The notes beneath the pieces were generated by a model. That model had not been told where the DNA came from and searched no databases. It saw only the letters and a program-made list of their open reading frames with translations. DNA of 64,000 bases from the NCBI RefSeq assembly GCF_018866325.1, contig NZ_CP076457.1:2763001-2827000 (forward strand), in the 5' to 3' direction. Shown here in pieces: positions 63,888 to 64,000 of this stretch. The first letter of the stretch is position 1, and every line of letters begins with the position of its first letter. A program made the position numbers and the translations under genes. The stretch comes from Streptomyces sp. YPW6. Its GTDB lineage: Bacteria > Actinomycetota > Actinomycetes > Streptomycetales > Streptomycetaceae.

Positions 63888-64000
63888 TCAGCCGCGGTCG
63901 AGGCCGTCCTCACGCACCCGCTGGGCCAGTTCGACCTTGGTGGACGCAGGCCGCCCTGCCGCCCGGTACTTGGCCTTGACCCGGCCGAGATAGTCCTTCG
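63888..64000 (-). CDS. C-terminal end of a LuxR-type DNA-binding protein (partial)
   Basis: Only the last 36 codons and the stop are in the window; the gene continues past its edge. The peptide KDYLGRVKAKYRAAGRPAST followed by KVELAQRVREDGLD resembles the recognition helix and end of NarL-type response regulators in Streptomyces (pattern YxxRVRxKYxxxGRPAxTKxEL). A full identification needs the missing upstream part. Confidence 0.65.
   Translation of the reverse strand, partial: KDYLGRVKAKYRAAGRPASTKVELAQRVREDGLDRG

Overview
The window is chromosomal DNA of a Streptomyces. It is very GC-rich with strong third-position GC bias, and it carries the developmental regulators bldM and whiD, a ShbA-type sigma factor, an LAXTG sortase substrate, two CIRCE boxes before groES-groEL, a c-di-AMP riboswitch before an NlpC/P60 hydrolase, and the glmS-acpS-nnrD-alr-tsaE-tsaB-rimI-tsaD block typical of the genus. 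About 55 genes fill it. I saw no tRNA or rRNA gene, insertion sequence, prophage or CRISPR array.

Layout. 1-7.1 kb: M23 peptidase (cut by the window edge), pcrA helicase and two NlpC/P60 hydrolases, the first behind a ydaO-type riboswitch. 7.2-13.2 kb: a Lia-like envelope stress locus (PspC-sensor kinase, NarL regulator, PspC/LiaF-like protein) with a processive GT2 polysaccharide synthase and a small membrane protein between its parts. 13.3-17 kb: membrane protein, class II aldolase, methyltransferase, Uma2 nuclease-like protein. 17.1-19.7 kb: guaA, then a Phe/Tyr leader peptide with an attenuator hairpin before chorismate mutase. 19.7-25.3 kb: LAXTG surface protein, ChoD-like GMC oxidoreductase, succinate-semialdehyde dehydrogenase. 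25.4-33.1 kb: three Ser/Thr kinase loci. One is split into kinase and membrane sensor, one is a frameshifted, repeat-bearing pseudokinase, and one is intact.

33.3-42.8 kb: glpD, a nucleotide-sugar dehydrogenase homologue lacking its catalytic Cys, a repeat-rich membrane protein, guaB3, guaB, shbA, bldM and whiD. bldM has a near-consensus sigma-BldN promoter. 43-52 kb: LysR regulator, MOSC protein, short-chain dehydrogenase, groEL/groES under double CIRCE control, polysaccharide deacetylase, THUMP-like methyltransferase and smaller genes. 52-63 kb: t6A-modification genes (tsaD, tsaB, tsaE), rimI, alr, nnrD, acpS and glmS, nearly all on the minus strand with 4-base start/stop overlaps. Inside this block lie a plus-strand L,D-transpeptidase-like secreted protein and a 69-residue minus-strand gene under a strong iron box. 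The end holds a secreted ricin-type lectin and the last 36 codons of a LuxR-type regulator.

Themes: cell-wall synthesis and remodelling (NlpC hydrolases, Lia-like system, kinases, alr, glmS, deacetylase), guanine nucleotide synthesis (guaA, guaB, guaB3) and development (bldM, whiD, shbA). The least explained items are the iron-box mini-gene, the Phe/Tyr attenuator, the degenerate kinase and the two enzymes without the expected catalytic cysteine.
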